This document shows, piece after piece, positions 51,620 through 60,902 of a stretch of DNA of 64,000 bases. The notes beneath the pieces are model-generated. The model was not told the DNA's origin and made no database searches. It saw only the letters and a program-made list of their open reading frames with translations. Numbering within the stretch: the first letter of the stretch is position 1; each line of letters opens with the position of its first letter. Where the stretch lies: assembly GCF_000710615.1 (NCBI RefSeq), contig NZ_JDTH01000002.1, positions 860,082-924,081 on the forward strand, given 5' to 3'. The translations under genes and the position numbers were made by a program. The stretch comes from Haladaptatus cibarius D43. GTDB lineage: Archaea; Halobacteriota; Halobacteria; Halobacteriales; Haladaptataceae.

Positions 51620-51898
51620 TCAGATTTTGCTCTCGGCGTCGTCGGCGAGTTCTTCCATTCGCTTGCCGATTCGACCGGCCTCGCTGAACTCGTCTTCGCT
51701 CATGACGCTCGCGAGCGAGTTTCCAAGCACGAAAACGGCGTGTTTGTGTTCGCTCTTGGATTTGTGAACGTGCGAGGGGTCAACGTCGAGCTGGTCGTAT
51801 GCGTCGAACGCGCCGGTCGGAATGTCTTCTTGTTCCTTGAAGTACTCCATGATGGTGACCATCTGTTCGTGGAGTTCAAGGAGGTCATCCTTATGCAT
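51620..51898 (-). CDS. UPF0058-family protein
   Basis: 92 residues. KDDLLELHEQMVTIMEYFKE, GAFDAYDQLDVDPSHVHKSK and EHKHAVFVLGNSLA are the hallmarks of the archaeal UPF0058 family. The fold is helical and the function unknown. It lies 18 bp upstream of the PqqB-like gene and probably shares its transcript. Confidence 0.85.
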   Translation of the reverse strand: MHKDDLLELHEQMVTIMEYFKEQEDIPTGAFDAYDQLDVDPSHVHKSKSEHKHAVFVLGNSLASVMSEDEFSEAGRIGKRMEELADDAESKI

Positions 51899-51968
51899 GA
51901 GTTCTGGTTGGTAGCTATGCGGTTTAAGAGTTTCTGAGAACTATTCACACGTCGAGGTGAAAACGGTG

Positions 51969-52184
51969 TTAGAAGACGTACTCGTCTTCGTGCCCCATCA
52001 TCCCCTCGTCTTCAAGACCCGGATCTCTGTCGTTGTCCATCGGCCCACTCGTCTTGTATGCCTTGAGACCGGTTGCAAGCAAATCCTCGATAGCTTCTTC
52101 ACGGTTGACGAACTCACCCTGTTCGACCATCTGGGCGATTTGCATTTCGAGATGCTCTGGGACGGTGATCTCTACCTTTGGCAT
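51969..52184 (-). CDS. Ribbon-helix-helix protein (DUF7120-like)
   Basis: 71 residues from the ATG at 52184. MPKVEITVPEHLEMQIAQMV followed by NREEAIEDLLATGLKAY is a ribbon-helix-helix pattern: an N-terminal strand and two helices. A Met/Asp-rich tail (GPMDNDRDPGLEDEG) follows. Probably a small DNA-binding regulator; target unknown. Confidence 0.75.
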   Translation of the reverse strand: MPKVEITVPEHLEMQIAQMVEQGEFVNREEAIEDLLATGLKAYKTSGPMDNDRDPGLEDEGMMGHEDEYVF

Positions 52185-52365
52185 TGGAACAGTTGCAGGC
52201 TTCGGGAGGGGTGTTCTTAAGTCTGACGGGTAGATAGTACGACGCTTGTGGAAGAGAAATTCCAATTCTATAAATTTGTTTTTGATGAAATCGTATAAAA
52301 ACTCTCAACCTCAGAAATGGCTCCTCGCTGTGGTGTCGAAGAAAGGAAAAGTTTCCGTCTACGTC

Positions 52366-52656
52366 TCAACGGTTGCCGAACATCTGGTCGAGCGAGTCGA
52401 TGATGCTACTCGGTTTCAGGGATTCGAGACGCTGTTGCATTCGCTTCTGGTTGAAGTAGCTAGCGAACGCGAGGATGGTCGGCGGCCACAGACCGATAAA
52501 GAGTCCTCGTTCTCGGTTCCCTCTGATGAAAAACTGGTGCCACGCGAGGAGGACGGAGACGCCTGATGCGAGTATTGCTACGTCGCGTGTCGATTCCTCT
52601 GCCGCCTCCATCGTTGGGCGCTCGCGCATTCTCGTCTGTTGTTCTGACTCGGACAT
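52366..52656 (-). CDS. Small membrane protein
   Basis: 96 residues. A charged Glu/Arg-rich N-terminus (ESEQQTRMRERPTMEAAEES) is followed by two hydrophobic segments (VAILASGVSVLLAWHQFFI; RGLFIGLWPPTILAFASYF) and a basic amphipathic C-terminus (NQKRMQQRLESLKPSSIIDS). No known family. The orientation of charges suggests both ends are cytoplasmic. Confidence 0.6.
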   Translation of the reverse strand: MSESEQQTRMRERPTMEAAEESTRDVAILASGVSVLLAWHQFFIRGNRERGLFIGLWPPTILAFASYFNQKRMQQRLESLKPSSIIDSLDQMFGNR

Positions 52657-52842
52657 GCGTCAGTTGCTATGCGTCACATCGTTCTTTGTTATTCAGCGAG
52701 TACTGACGTGCCGAATTACGATACGGCGATTACGCGAGAATAAGGGCTGCTTTCTCGCGTCGTAATCGAGATTATTCCGCCTGCTCTCGTACCACTCTCC
52801 GCAGTCGTTACACTGACGGTTTCGCGCCTACTGTGTCCACTT

Positions 52843-53439
52843 ATGAGCAGTACGGACGTTACACATCTCCACGAAGAGTTCGACGGCGAGCGACTGCCGC
52901 CGGGACAGCGCGAGACGAACAAATTTCCCGTCCTCTCCAAGGGAAGCACGCCGGACTGGAACCCCGAGACGTGGGAATTTTCGGTAACTGGTGCGGTCGA
53001 AGACGAACTCTCCTTCTCGTGGGACGAGTTCCGCGACCTGCCGAGCGAAACGCAAAAACAGGACTTTCACTGCGTCACGGGGTGGAGCAAGTTCGACTGC
53101 GAGTTTACCGGCGTCACGTTCACCACGCTCGCGGAACTGGCAGGCGTGAAAGACGACGCAGTTCACGTCATGTTCTCCGCGCTCGACGACTATACGACGA
53201 ACCTCCCGCTTGCCGACTGTATGCGTGACGAGGTGCTGTTCGCCTGGGATTTCGACGGCGACTCGCTTCCGCGCGAACACGGCGGCCCCCTTCGGGTACT
53301 CACGCCGCACAAATACGCCTACAAAGGGGCGAAATGGGTGGACGGAGCCGAATTTCTCACCGAGCCGAAACGAGGATACTGGGAGAGACGAGGTTATTCC
53401 AACACTGCAAATCCATGGAATGAGGAGCGATATAGTTAG
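52843..53439 (+). CDS. Sulfite-oxidase-like molybdopterin protein (YedY type)
   Basis: 198 residues. It holds the molybdopterin-binding fold of the sulfite oxidase/MsrP family: WEFSVTGAVEDELSFSWDEF, DFHCVTGWSKFDCEFTGV (the Cys of FHCVTGW is the probable Mo ligand), and LPREHGGPLRVLTPHKYAYK with the pterin-contacting segment near the C-terminus. No signal peptide is visible, so it may be cytoplasmic, unlike MsrP. No C-terminal dimer domain of true sulfite oxidases is present. Depends on MoaA-type cofactor synthesis encoded at 21 kb. Confidence 0.85.
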   Translation: MSSTDVTHLHEEFDGERLPPGQRETNKFPVLSKGSTPDWNPETWEFSVTGAVEDELSFSWDEFRDLPSETQKQDFHCVTGWSKFDCEFTGVTFTTLAELAGVKDDAVHVMFSALDDYTTNLPLADCMRDEVLFAWDFDGDSLPREHGGPLRVLTPHKYAYKGAKWVDGAEFLTEPKRGYWERRGYSNTANPWNEERYS

Positions 53440-53472
53440 GCTGAAGGGTTATCGCTCCTGAGTTCTCTTTCA

Positions 53473-54801
53473 ATGCCACCGCACCGTGACGGCCAACTGT
53501 CGGCGGGAAGTTCCCTCGTAACCCGAACCTGCCGAATATCCGACGTTTCGTTTCGCGCGTTTCTCGCCGGGCGGCCGGCACCGAGAATCTACTGGACGAC
53601 ACCCGACGGACTCGAAATCGCCGCGAGTGGCGCTGTCGCTCGCGTTACGGCGGAGGGTTCCGACCGATTCGAGACCATCCGCGACCAAGCGAGCGACTGC
53701 TTCGCCTCGGTCGATACGGAGGGTGGGACTGAAGCAACCCGTCCCCGCCTCTTCGGCGGGTTTTCGTTTCACGCCGAACACGAACCGACTCCGCCATGGA
53801 ATGGCTTCCCCGGCGCGGAGTTCGTCCTCCCCGAAATCCAGTTGACCCGAACGGAGACGGAGACGTGGCTCACGGTTTCCGCCCGCAACAGGACACCCGA
53901 CGAAGTCGAAGCAACGTTGGCAGAACTGCGGGCCGAACTGGACGAACTGCCGGGAATGCGCCCGCGCGAGGAGTCTCCCGGCGTGAAATCGACTCGTCAC
54001 ACCACCGCACGCGAAGAGTGGGGAGAACAGGTTCGACAAGCAACCGAGCAAATCCGCGCTGGCGAACTACAGAAAGTCGTTCTCGCAACCGCGCTCGAAG
54101 TCGAACTGGAAAACCCCGTCGCGGTTCCGGACACGCTCGAACGACTGCGAACGTCCTACCCGGAATGTTACCGGTTCCTCTTCGAACCCACGACGGCGGG
54201 CGGATTTTTCGGCGCGCCGCCGGAACGACTCGTTTCGCTCCGCGGTCAGACGGTCGAAACCGAGGCCCTCGCCGGGTCGATTGCCAGAGGCGAAACACCC
54301 GAAGAGGACGACGAACTGGCCGAACTGCTGGCCGAAAGCGAGAAAGTGCGCGAGGAACACGAACTCGTCGCCGAAACCATCCATGACGGACTCGAACCGC
54401 TCGCATCGTCCGTCATCGTCGCAAATCGGCAGGTCAAGCGACTTTCGAACATCCAACACCTTCAGACGCCGATTTCGGCGACGCTCGACGGCGACGAACA
54501 CGTTCTGTCGGTGGTCGAAGCACTTCACCCGACGCCCGCGGTCGGCGGCCTGCCGCCTGAAATGGCCAAACGAACCATCCGCGAGACGGAGACGTTCGAC
54601 CGCGGATGGTACGCATCGCCGGTCGGGTGGTTCGACGCAAACGGCGACGGCGAGTTCGCTGTCGGGATTCGTTCCGGCGTCGCCGCCGAATCGCGCGTGA
54701 CCCTGTTTGGCGGCAACGGCATCGTCGCCGACAGCGACCCGGACGACGAGTGGGACGAAGTGCAGTTGAAATTCCTCCCGATTTTGGACGAACTCGAATG
54801 A
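53473..54801 (+). CDS. menF: Isochorismate synthase
   Basis: 442 residues of the chorismate-utilising fold. LQKVVLATALEVELENPV, YRFLFEPTTAGGFFGAPPER, TEALAGSIARGETPEEDDEL, KVREEHELVAETIHDGL, LEALHPTPAVGGLPPEMA-type and GNGIVADSDPDDEWDEVQLK (C-terminal Mg2+ site) are the family motifs. It converts chorismate to isochorismate, the first step of menaquinone synthesis. Its TGA overlaps the menD ATG (ATGA), so the two are translationally coupled. Confidence 0.92.
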   Translation: MPPHRDGQLSAGSSLVTRTCRISDVSFRAFLAGRPAPRIYWTTPDGLEIAASGAVARVTAEGSDRFETIRDQASDCFASVDTEGGTEATRPRLFGGFSFHAEHEPTPPWNGFPGAEFVLPEIQLTRTETETWLTVSARNRTPDEVEATLAELRAELDELPGMRPREESPGVKSTRHTTAREEWGEQVRQATEQIRAGELQKVVLATALEVELENPVAVPDTLERLRTSYPECYRFLFEPTTAGGFFGAPPERLVSLRGQTVETEALAGSIARGETPEEDDELAELLAESEKVREEHELVAETIHDGLEPLASSVIVANRQVKRLSNIQHLQTPISATLDGDEHVLSVVEALHPTPAVGGLPPEMAKRTIRETETFDRGWYASPVGWFDANGDGEFAVGIRSGVAAESRVTLFGGNGIVADSDPDDEWDEVQLKFLPILDELE

Positions 54802-56552
54802 ACCATCCGAACAGAAATACGCTGTGGGCCGAGACGTTCGTAGACGAGTTAGCGAAGGCGGGCATCGACGCGGTGTGTCTCGCTCCCGGTAGTCGCTCGA
54901 CGCCGCTGACGGTGGCGTTTGCAACTCACGGCGACATCGAAGTGTTCTCCCATTTGGACGAGCGGTCTGCCGCCTTTTTCGCGCTCGGACGGGCAAAGCG
55001 CACGGGGAAACCGACGCCAATCGTCTGTACCTCAGGAACCGCGGCGGCGAACTTCCACCCTGCAATAATCGAGGCCGACAGGGCGCGCGTGCCGATGCTC
55101 GTCTGCACCGCAGACCGGCCCCCGGAACTGCGGGACAGCGGCGCGAATCAGACCGTTGACCAAGAGAAACTGTACGGCGATGCAGTTCGCTGGTATGCAG
55201 ACCTCGCGGAACCCGAGGCGAACGCGCGCAAACTGCGGTATCTCCGGACGACGACCGCCCGCGCGCTCGGGTCGGCCACCGGAACGCCACCGGGGCCGGT
55301 GCATCTCAACTTCCCGTTCCGGAAACCGCTGGAACCGACCGAAGTTTCTGGCGACGTGCCGGAGAATTTCGAGGACGAAGAATTATTCGCGGCGTCGGGA
55401 CGCGACGGCCCGTTCGTTCGGGTGTCGCAGGGCGTTCCCGAACTGGATTCCGCACGGCTTGCGGACATCGCCGAACCCGTTTTGAATGCGGAGCGGGGCC
55501 TGCTGATTGCAGGCCCCGCCGACGCACCGACGCCGACACGAACCGCGCTTGCGAAGTTGGCCGACGAAACCGGGTTTCCGATTCTTGCAGACCCACTGTC
55601 GGGCCATCGATTCGGCCACGACAGAACCGTCATCGGGGGATACGACTCGTATCTCGTTCCGGAAGTGACCGAGGACTGGCCAGATCCGGATGTCGTCCTG
55701 CGATTCGGAGCCTCGCCGACTTCGAAGGTTCTGCGGAACTATCTCGAACGAACCGACGTACAGCAGTACCTCGTGGATTCCGCGGGCGGATGGCGCGAAG
55801 CGACGTTTACCGCGACAGACCTCGTTGTAGCCGACCCGACGCGGTTCGCCCGCCAATTGGCGGGCGAACTCGCGGGAGGAGACCCATCCGACGAGACGTG
55901 GACATCCCGCTTCGGGCGCGCGGAGTCGTGCCACTGGAAATCGGTCGCGGAATCGAATGCCCACTTCGAAGGTGGTGTCCTCGCTTCGGTTGCCGAACTC
56001 CTCCCCGACCCGGCGACCCTGTTCGTCTCGAACAGCATGCCGGTTCGGGACATCGATCGGTTCGGAAGACCGCACTCGGCCGACGTAACCGTCCTCGGCA
56101 ACCGCGGCGCGAGCGGTATCGACGGCATCGTCAGTAGCGCGCTCGGGGCGGGCAGCGCCACCGACGACCCGCTGGTTCTCGTGACCGGCGATGTTGCCTA
56201 CTACCACGATATGAACGGACTGCTCGCGCTCGCGCGCTGTGGCGTCGATGCGACCATCGTGGAAATCAACAACGATGGCGGGGGAATCTTTCATATGCTC
56301 CCCATCGAATCGTTCGACCCGCCGTTCACCGGCCAGTTCAAAACGCCACACGGACTCGATTTCGAGGCGACGGGTGAACTCTATGACTTCGATTTCGACC
56401 GCGTGGAGTCGCTTTCGGCGTTCTGTGAGCGATTCCGGGCATCCATCGACCGGACGGGAACACAGGTCATCGAAGTCGTGACTGATGCGGAAGCGAGCCA
56501 TCGAACGCGCGAGTCGTTACAAAAATCCGTCGTTCACGAACTATCAGACTAA
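54798..56552 (+). CDS. menD: SEPHCHC synthase MenD
   Basis: 584 residues from the ATG at 54798. TPP-family features: DAVCLAPGSRSTPLTVAFAT, HLDERSAAFFALG (catalytic Glu), CTSGTAAANFHPAIIEA, GANQTVDQEKLYG and the C-terminal VTGDVAYYHDMNGL with INNDGGGIF for Mg-TPP. It adds 2-oxoglutarate-derived succinic semialdehyde to isochorismate in menaquinone synthesis. The quinone would feed the NDH-2 and b6f-like enzymes of this window. Confidence 0.95.
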   Translation: MNHPNRNTLWAETFVDELAKAGIDAVCLAPGSRSTPLTVAFATHGDIEVFSHLDERSAAFFALGRAKRTGKPTPIVCTSGTAAANFHPAIIEADRARVPMLVCTADRPPELRDSGANQTVDQEKLYGDAVRWYADLAEPEANARKLRYLRTTTARALGSATGTPPGPVHLNFPFRKPLEPTEVSGDVPENFEDEELFAASGRDGPFVRVSQGVPELDSARLADIAEPVLNAERGLLIAGPADAPTPTRTALAKLADETGFPILADPLSGHRFGHDRTVIGGYDSYLVPEVTEDWPDPDVVLRFGASPTSKVLRNYLERTDVQQYLVDSAGGWREATFTATDLVVADPTRFARQLAGELAGGDPSDETWTSRFGRAESCHWKSVAESNAHFEGGVLASVAELLPDPATLFVSNSMPVRDIDRFGRPHSADVTVLGNRGASGIDGIVSSALGAGSATDDPLVLVTGDVAYYHDMNGLLALARCGVDATIVEINNDGGGIFHMLPIESFDPPFTGQFKTPHGLDFEATGELYDFDFDRVESLSAFCERFRASIDRTGTQVIEVVTDAEASHRTRESLQKSVVHELSD

Positions 56553-56620
56553 TTTTCACCGAAGATAATCGCGGCAAGATTAAAGATATTGTCCAGCGAA
56601 AAACCAGACGGATGGTCTGT

Positions 56621-57001
56621 ATGACTGGAACTGTTACCGAATCCAAAGAGTTAGTTACGTTTTTGCGGGAGAAAGTCGGTGACCACCTTCGAAGCGTACT
56701 GTACTACGACGACGACGCACGGGATTTACTGTACATCCGCGACGACGTTGCCGATGCATACGACGAACGAGGACGTGCGGATGTTCTCCGTGATATGCGC
56801 CTCGAAGCTATCGAGAAGGCCCATCAGGAAGACCTTTACATCCATGGTTCGCTCGACTGCACGATTCGCTGTTTCGACGACGCCGTCGAAATGCATTTCA
56901 TTCACGGCGAAGCCTGCGGAACCGCGGTCGCGCTCGACAGCGAAGTGTTCGCCGTTCACAACACGTTCGTCGGCCACTGTCTCGACGTGATGGGTCAGTA
57001 G
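56621..57001 (+). CDS. DUF7522-like soluble protein
   Basis: 126 residues from the ATG at 56621; a second in-frame ATG at 56612 is possible. KELVTFLREKVGDHLRSVLY, DDARDLLYIRDDVADAYDER and a beta-rich C-terminal half (LYIHGSLDCTIRCFDDAVEM, CGTAVALDSEVFAVHNTFVG) suggest a small alpha/beta protein. Haloarchaea have families of such proteins, often near regulators. No activity is known. The start follows menD by about 70 bp. Confidence 0.65.
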   Translation: MTGTVTESKELVTFLREKVGDHLRSVLYYDDDARDLLYIRDDVADAYDERGRADVLRDMRLEAIEKAHQEDLYIHGSLDCTIRCFDDAVEMHFIHGEACGTAVALDSEVFAVHNTFVGHCLDVMGQ

Positions 57002-57023
57002 TCCCAAAACTTCAGACGTCACC

Positions 57024-57263
57024 TCATCGCTCTCGGTCTTTCGTTTCGACCTGTTCACGCAGCTCCGACACTTCTCGTTTGAGTTCCTCCATGTCCTCCT
57101 TCGAACGTTTGTGCGCCACAAACAGTCCGCCGAAGATGGTGAGCGGCAGGCCGAACAGCATCAGGGCCATGATGAAAATGACGAACAGTTCCATGCCGCC
57201 GGGGATCGGGCCGAACAGCGGAACCGATTCGAATAGGGAAACCGACCCGAACTGGGGAATCAT
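57024..57263 (-). CDS. Single-helix membrane protein with coiled coil
   Basis: 79 residues from the ATG at 57263. An N-terminal segment with several hydrophobic residues leads to a membrane helix (GGMELFVIFIMALMLFGLPL, TIFGGLFVAH) and a charged coiled-coil tail (KEDMEELKREVSELREQVET). It recalls a TatA-like layout, but the characteristic FG hinge is not clearly present. Function unknown; convergent with the DUF7522-like gene. Confidence 0.6.
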   Translation of the reverse strand: MIPQFGSVSLFESVPLFGPIPGGMELFVIFIMALMLFGLPLTIFGGLFVAHKRSKEDMEELKREVSELREQVETKDRER

Positions 57264-57315
57264 ACAGGTGGGTTGACAACCCTCCGGCAAAAGTTTCGTG
57301 GTCGAATTTCGTTTA

Positions 57316-58557
57316 TCAGGTTCCGAGCGCGAGCGGCCCCATCAACACGCCCATCAGGTGTACCCGGCGACAGCCAACTCGTGGAGGAAGCAGACCGAGG
57401 AGAATACTCACGAGGAAGATGCCAATGCCGACGATTCCCGCGAACAGGAACGAGGCCACGACTAACAAAGAAAGAACGCCGAATGAAAGGGTTCGATACT
57501 CCATCCGTCCGACCGTTTCGAGATACGTATCACCCAGCACGAGAACGAGGACGAATCCGACGATTCCGGCGACTGCGACACTGACCAACAGTGTCGGCAG
57601 ATGAAGCGGTGTATTCGTCTCCCGAAGTGCGACCATCACGCCGGTTCGGGGCGTACCGAGGGCGACGAGTGCAAATAAAGCAAAAACCGTGTTCGCCGTG
57701 TTGACGCCGCTCGTCGCTACGATGAAACCTCGCCCGCCGGTTCGCCCCGGAACGAGCGCGAGCGCGATGACCGCCGCAATCGCGCTCGAAACGCCGGGTA
57801 GGTAGCCGACGATTGCGCCAGCGACCGCACCCGCGAGCGCGGTTTGCCCCACGTCCCGCCGTGGAGTTGTAACGGTCGCCGACGACTGCTTTGGCACGCC
57901 TGCTCCGTCCATCGCATCGACCAAGACGGGTGCACCGAACAACCCGGCAAAGAGCGGGGTCAGCACGCCGCCCGCGTCCAGCGGTGCGGCGGGCGACAGG
58001 TCGAGCGTCACGACGCCGAGTAGCACGCTCGAACAGAAAGAAACGAGGCCGCCGACTCGCCCGCGCATCGTGGCCTCGGTGACGATGAGAAATCCCGCAA
58101 CTCCGGCGAGGACGAACGGCATGTTTTCCCTGACGAACGGATACGCCGTGGTCATGAGTTCCGTCACGGGAATTGCGAGTGGAACGGCGAACGCAACCGC
58201 CAGACCGCTTCCCAGGGCCGAGAGGCAAATCGCCTCTCGGCCCTGTCCCTCGATGACGAGTCGATGGCCGGGGAGCGCCGACACCGCCATCACGGGGTCG
58301 GGAACCCCCAACGCGAGCGTCGGCACGACATCGAGAAACGAATGAACGACGCCCGCGGCCAGCATCGACGCACCGACGAGTTCCGGCGGCCCGGGAACCG
58401 CCGGAGCGACCGACGCGAGCAGCAAGGCGAGGTTGTTGACGTGAATTCCCGGCGTCAGCCCGCTGATTGTTCCGAGCGTGACGCCTCCAAGAACGAACGC
58501 GAGCGTCGTTACCGTCATCGCCGGAGCAACCACCAACCGCGTTCCGAACACCTCCAT
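57316..58557 (-). CDS. TctA/DUF112-family membrane permease
   Basis: 413 residues with about ten membrane helices. The N-terminal TISGLTPGIHVNNLALLLAS and the central GYLPGVSSAIAAVIALALVP are the duplicated glycine-rich motifs of the tripartite tricarboxylate TctA (DUF112) fold. Archaeal members stand without TctB/TctC, and none is found nearby. A promoter GTTTAAATAC lies at 58581-58590. Substrate unknown. Confidence 0.8.
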   Translation of the reverse strand: MEVFGTRLVVAPAMTVTTLAFVLGGVTLGTISGLTPGIHVNNLALLLASVAPAVPGPPELVGASMLAAGVVHSFLDVVPTLALGVPDPVMAVSALPGHRLVIEGQGREAICLSALGSGLAVAFAVPLAIPVTELMTTAYPFVRENMPFVLAGVAGFLIVTEATMRGRVGGLVSFCSSVLLGVVTLDLSPAAPLDAGGVLTPLFAGLFGAPVLVDAMDGAGVPKQSSATVTTPRRDVGQTALAGAVAGAIVGYLPGVSSAIAAVIALALVPGRTGGRGFIVATSGVNTANTVFALFALVALGTPRTGVMVALRETNTPLHLPTLLVSVAVAGIVGFVLVLVLGDTYLETVGRMEYRTLSFGVLSLLVVASFLFAGIVGIGIFLVSILLGLLPPRVGCRRVHLMGVLMGPLALGT

Positions 58558-58580
58558 CGACCCGGAGTGGTTCCATGTTC

Positions 58581-58590
58581 GTATTTAAAC
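58581..58590 (-). promoter_or_regulatory. TATA box for the TctA-like gene
   Basis: On the minus strand GTTTAAATAC lies 24-33 nt upstream of the ATG at 58557. Confidence 0.5.
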
Positions 58591-58697
58591 GTTCGTGGGC
58601 GGGTGGCGGTCGTGGCGATGGCTGTCGTTCGGACTACGGAAAAAGGCGACTGCGTAGCCCTCGGCTACGCGGTCGCTCTCCAACTCGATTCGCACAC

Positions 58698-58711
58698 GAA
58701 AGAAAAATTGG
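58698..58711 (-). terminator. T-rich transcript end after rpl12
   Basis: Downstream of the rpl12 stop (58735) the minus strand reads CCAATTTTTCTTTC, with GGTCAGACC just before it. Oligo-T tracts of this kind end archaeal transcripts, so this is the likely terminator of the L1-L10-L12 operon. Confidence 0.5.
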
Positions 58712-58734
58712 TCTGACCGGTGTGGTGTCGTCGT

Positions 58735-59064
58735 TTAACCGAAGAGTTCGCCGAGACCTTCGCCGTCTGCTTCGTCGTCTTCGTCGTCTTCTTCTTCTTC
58801 TTCAGCGGCCTCTTCCTCTTCGGCTTCGTCGTCGCCACCCTCGTCGCCACCTGCAGCACCGCCTGCAGCGGCTCCACCGGCGGGAACAGCGGCGGCCTGT
58901 TCGACGGCCTCGTCGATGTCGACGTCTTCGAGTGCGGCGACGAGCGCCTTGACACGCGATTCTTCGACATCGACGCCAGCGGCGTCGAGGACGTTGGTGA
59001 GGTTTTCTTCGTTGAGTTCTTCGCCCGATTCGTTCAAGATGAGTGCAGCGTAAACGTATTCCAT
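58735..59064 (-). CDS. rpl12: 50S ribosomal protein L12 (P1)
   Basis: 109 residues. [20 protein letters not shown], an alpha-helical N-terminal dimerisation domain, an Ala/Gly hinge and a strongly acidic tail ending GEGLGELFG. The tail binds elongation factors; L10 ends with the same kind of motif (GEGLGAMFG). Last gene of the L1-L10-L12 operon, six bases after rpl10. Confidence 0.96.
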   Translation of the reverse strand: MEYVYAALILNESGEELNEENLTNVLDAAGVDVEESRVKALVAALEDVDIDEAVEQAAAVPAGGAAAGGAAGGDEGGDDEAEEEEAAEEEEEDDEDDEADGEGLGELFG

Positions 59065-59070
59065 TGGTAG

Positions 59071-60096
59071 TTATCCGAACATTGCGCCGAGGCCTTCTCC
59101 GCCTGCGTCTTCGTCTTCGTCGTCGTCATCGTCGTCTTCAGGCTCGGCGTCAGTTGTTTCTTCGTCAGTCGATTCTTCTTCGTCAGCACCGCCCGCGGCA
59201 GGCGCTTCGATTCCGCGAAGCTCCTCGGGGAGTGCCTCTTCGTCGTCGATTTGTGCAGCCAGTGTGCGAACTTGCGCGTCCGCCTTGCTCACGAGATCCG
59301 GAGCGAGGTCCGGGCTTTCGATGGCGGCTTGAAGACCAAGGCTCTTGGCCTCGCCAGTCGCCTTCGAGACGAGCAGGGGTGCGGTCTGTTCGGTCGGGAA
59401 CACCGCGTTGACGGAGAGGTTGCGACCGAAGGCGGCCGCTCGCTCGACGTCTGCGCGGTACTCGTCCACGTCGATGGCGAGTTCGTCCGACTCGAACATC
59501 ACGCCGTCCGAATAGACGGCGCGCAGGTCAAGTCCGACCTCTTTCGGCTCCATGCCGAGTTCGGCGAGCACGTTCGCCAGTTCCGACGACACCTCGTCGC
59601 CTTCCTCCGCGACGAGGCTGTCCTCGGTCACGTGGATGGAGCCGTCCATAATCCGTGCGGCGGCACCGGCCTGCTGGAGTTCACCAACGAATGGGCCGGG
59701 GTCAACGCCCGTGTCTCCTTCCGGAATCGTGATTTCGTTCGGGGCGATTTCGCCCGCCGAAATCGGTGCCGGACTTTTGGACGCTTCGAGTTCCTTGTAC
59801 AGACCGAACGGGTTGTCGTTCGTTCCGATGAGGCCAACCTGTCCGGAGATGTACTCTTCGAGGTCTTCGAAGCCGTCACCGACCGAGTCCAGTGCGCGCT
59901 CTACCAGCGTATTTCGGCTGACGCGGAGTTCCGCGCTACCGTGGAGACTGCGGCGCATATTCTGGAGCTGTTTGCTCGGGATGCCGGTGATGTTGACGAC
60001 GCCGACACTGCTGTAGTTGTCGACGAAATCCGTCAGCTCAGCGACTTCCGTTTCTTTCCACTTCGGAATCGTCTCGGTCTTACGTTCTGCGGACAT
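59071..60096 (-). CDS. rpl10: 50S ribosomal protein L10 (P0)
   Basis: 341 residues. [20 protein letters not shown], then a long P0-type insertion domain, the C-terminal helical L12-binding spine, a low-complexity Ala/Asp/Glu hinge and the final [10 protein letters not shown]. It builds the stalk base on 23S rRNA. One base separates it from rpl1. Confidence 0.96.
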   Translation of the reverse strand: MSAERKTETIPKWKETEVAELTDFVDNYSSVGVVNITGIPSKQLQNMRRSLHGSAELRVSRNTLVERALDSVGDGFEDLEEYISGQVGLIGTNDNPFGLYKELEASKSPAPISAGEIAPNEITIPEGDTGVDPGPFVGELQQAGAAARIMDGSIHVTEDSLVAEEGDEVSSELANVLAELGMEPKEVGLDLRAVYSDGVMFESDELAIDVDEYRADVERAAAFGRNLSVNAVFPTEQTAPLLVSKATGEAKSLGLQAAIESPDLAPDLVSKADAQVRTLAAQIDDEEALPEELRGIEAPAAGGADEEESTDEETTDAEPEDDDDDDEDEDAGGEGLGAMFG

Positions 60097-60097
60097 C

Positions 60098-60736
60098 TTA
60101 GGCCACCTCCACGGACGGTCCCATCGTCGTTTTCACGAAGATGGTGTCGACGTTGAGCGGGCCTTTCTCCAAGTTGGAGTGAAGACGCCGGACGATAACG
60201 TCGATGTTGTCCGAGATATCCTCCGCGGACATATCTTCCGCGCCGACGCGCGTGTGGAACGTGCGTCGGTCACCGCTTCGAAGTTGGACGGTGTTTTTCA
60301 TCCGGTTGACGGTTTCGACGACGTCGTCGTCGGGCTGAAGCGGTGTCGGCATCTTACCGCGCGGGCCGAGGACGGTACCGAGGTATCGACCGATGTCCTG
60401 CATCATCGACGCTTCGGCGATGAAGAAGTCGGTCTTACCAGCGAGGTCTTTTGCGGCGTCGTCGTCGCCACCCAGTTCTTCCAACTCATCGCCTGAGAGA
60501 ACGTCGTCGGCGACGTCTTCGGCGCGGAGGGCGGTTTCGCCCTCCGCGAACACGATGATTTGGGTTTCTTGTCCAGTTCCGGACGGGAGTACGATACTCT
60601 CGTCGACACGATTCGACGGATCGTTTAAATCGAGGTCGCGCAGGTTAATCGCGAGGTCGACCGTTTCGCGGAAATTCCGCTCAGGTGCGTCCTCGAGTGC
60701 GCGAGAGACTGCTTGCTCTATCTCATTATCTGCCAT
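60098..60736 (-). CDS. rpl1: 50S ribosomal protein L1
   Basis: 212 residues. [20 protein letters not shown], the LPSGTGQ loop and [18 protein letters not shown] with the C-terminal [16 protein letters not shown] are the L1 signatures. In archaea L1 represses its own operon by binding mRNA that mimics its 23S rRNA site. The 5' leader here is short and folded, which fits such control. Confidence 0.95.
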   Translation of the reverse strand: MADNEIEQAVSRALEDAPERNFRETVDLAINLRDLDLNDPSNRVDESIVLPSGTGQETQIIVFAEGETALRAEDVADDVLSGDELEELGGDDDAAKDLAGKTDFFIAEASMMQDIGRYLGTVLGPRGKMPTPLQPDDDVVETVNRMKNTVQLRSGDRRTFHTRVGAEDMSAEDISDNIDVIVRRLHSNLEKGPLNVDTIFVKTTMGPSVEVA

Positions 60737-60802
60737 CGTTCACCTCCGTAGTACGCAGGAATGCTCCTACGGGTCAGTGAAACAGGCGATGCCTGTCTCA
60801 CC
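60737..60802 (-). promoter_or_regulatory. Structured leader of the L1-L10-L12 operon
   Basis: The leader has two stem-loops. Stem A: 60777-60801, GTGA-ACAGGC arms paired across a single-base mismatch with a three-base loop, right at the predicted 5' end. Stem B: 60746-60751 paired with 60767-60772 (CCGTAG/CTACGG); its 3' arm in the mRNA runs into the GGAGGTGA ribosome binding site (60740-60747). It is a candidate site for autogenous control by L1. Confidence 0.55.
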
Positions 60803-60819
60803 GGAAATTGACGCATGTC

Positions 60820-60831
60820 GAACTTAAACCC
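60820..60831 (-). promoter_or_regulatory. TATA box for the L1 operon
   Basis: On the minus strand GGGTTTAAGTTC predicts transcription from about 60800, giving a leader of about 64 nt. Confidence 0.55.
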
Positions 60832-60902
60832 GTCGAACCAGTACGCATCGTGGTAGTCGCCGACACCGGTTTGAGGCGTGCTATCGAACCAGTACACTCC
60901 AC

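Noticed and set aside
53473-54801. Anthranilate synthase component I
   Set aside because: The motifs and the coupled menD gene point to isochorismate synthase.
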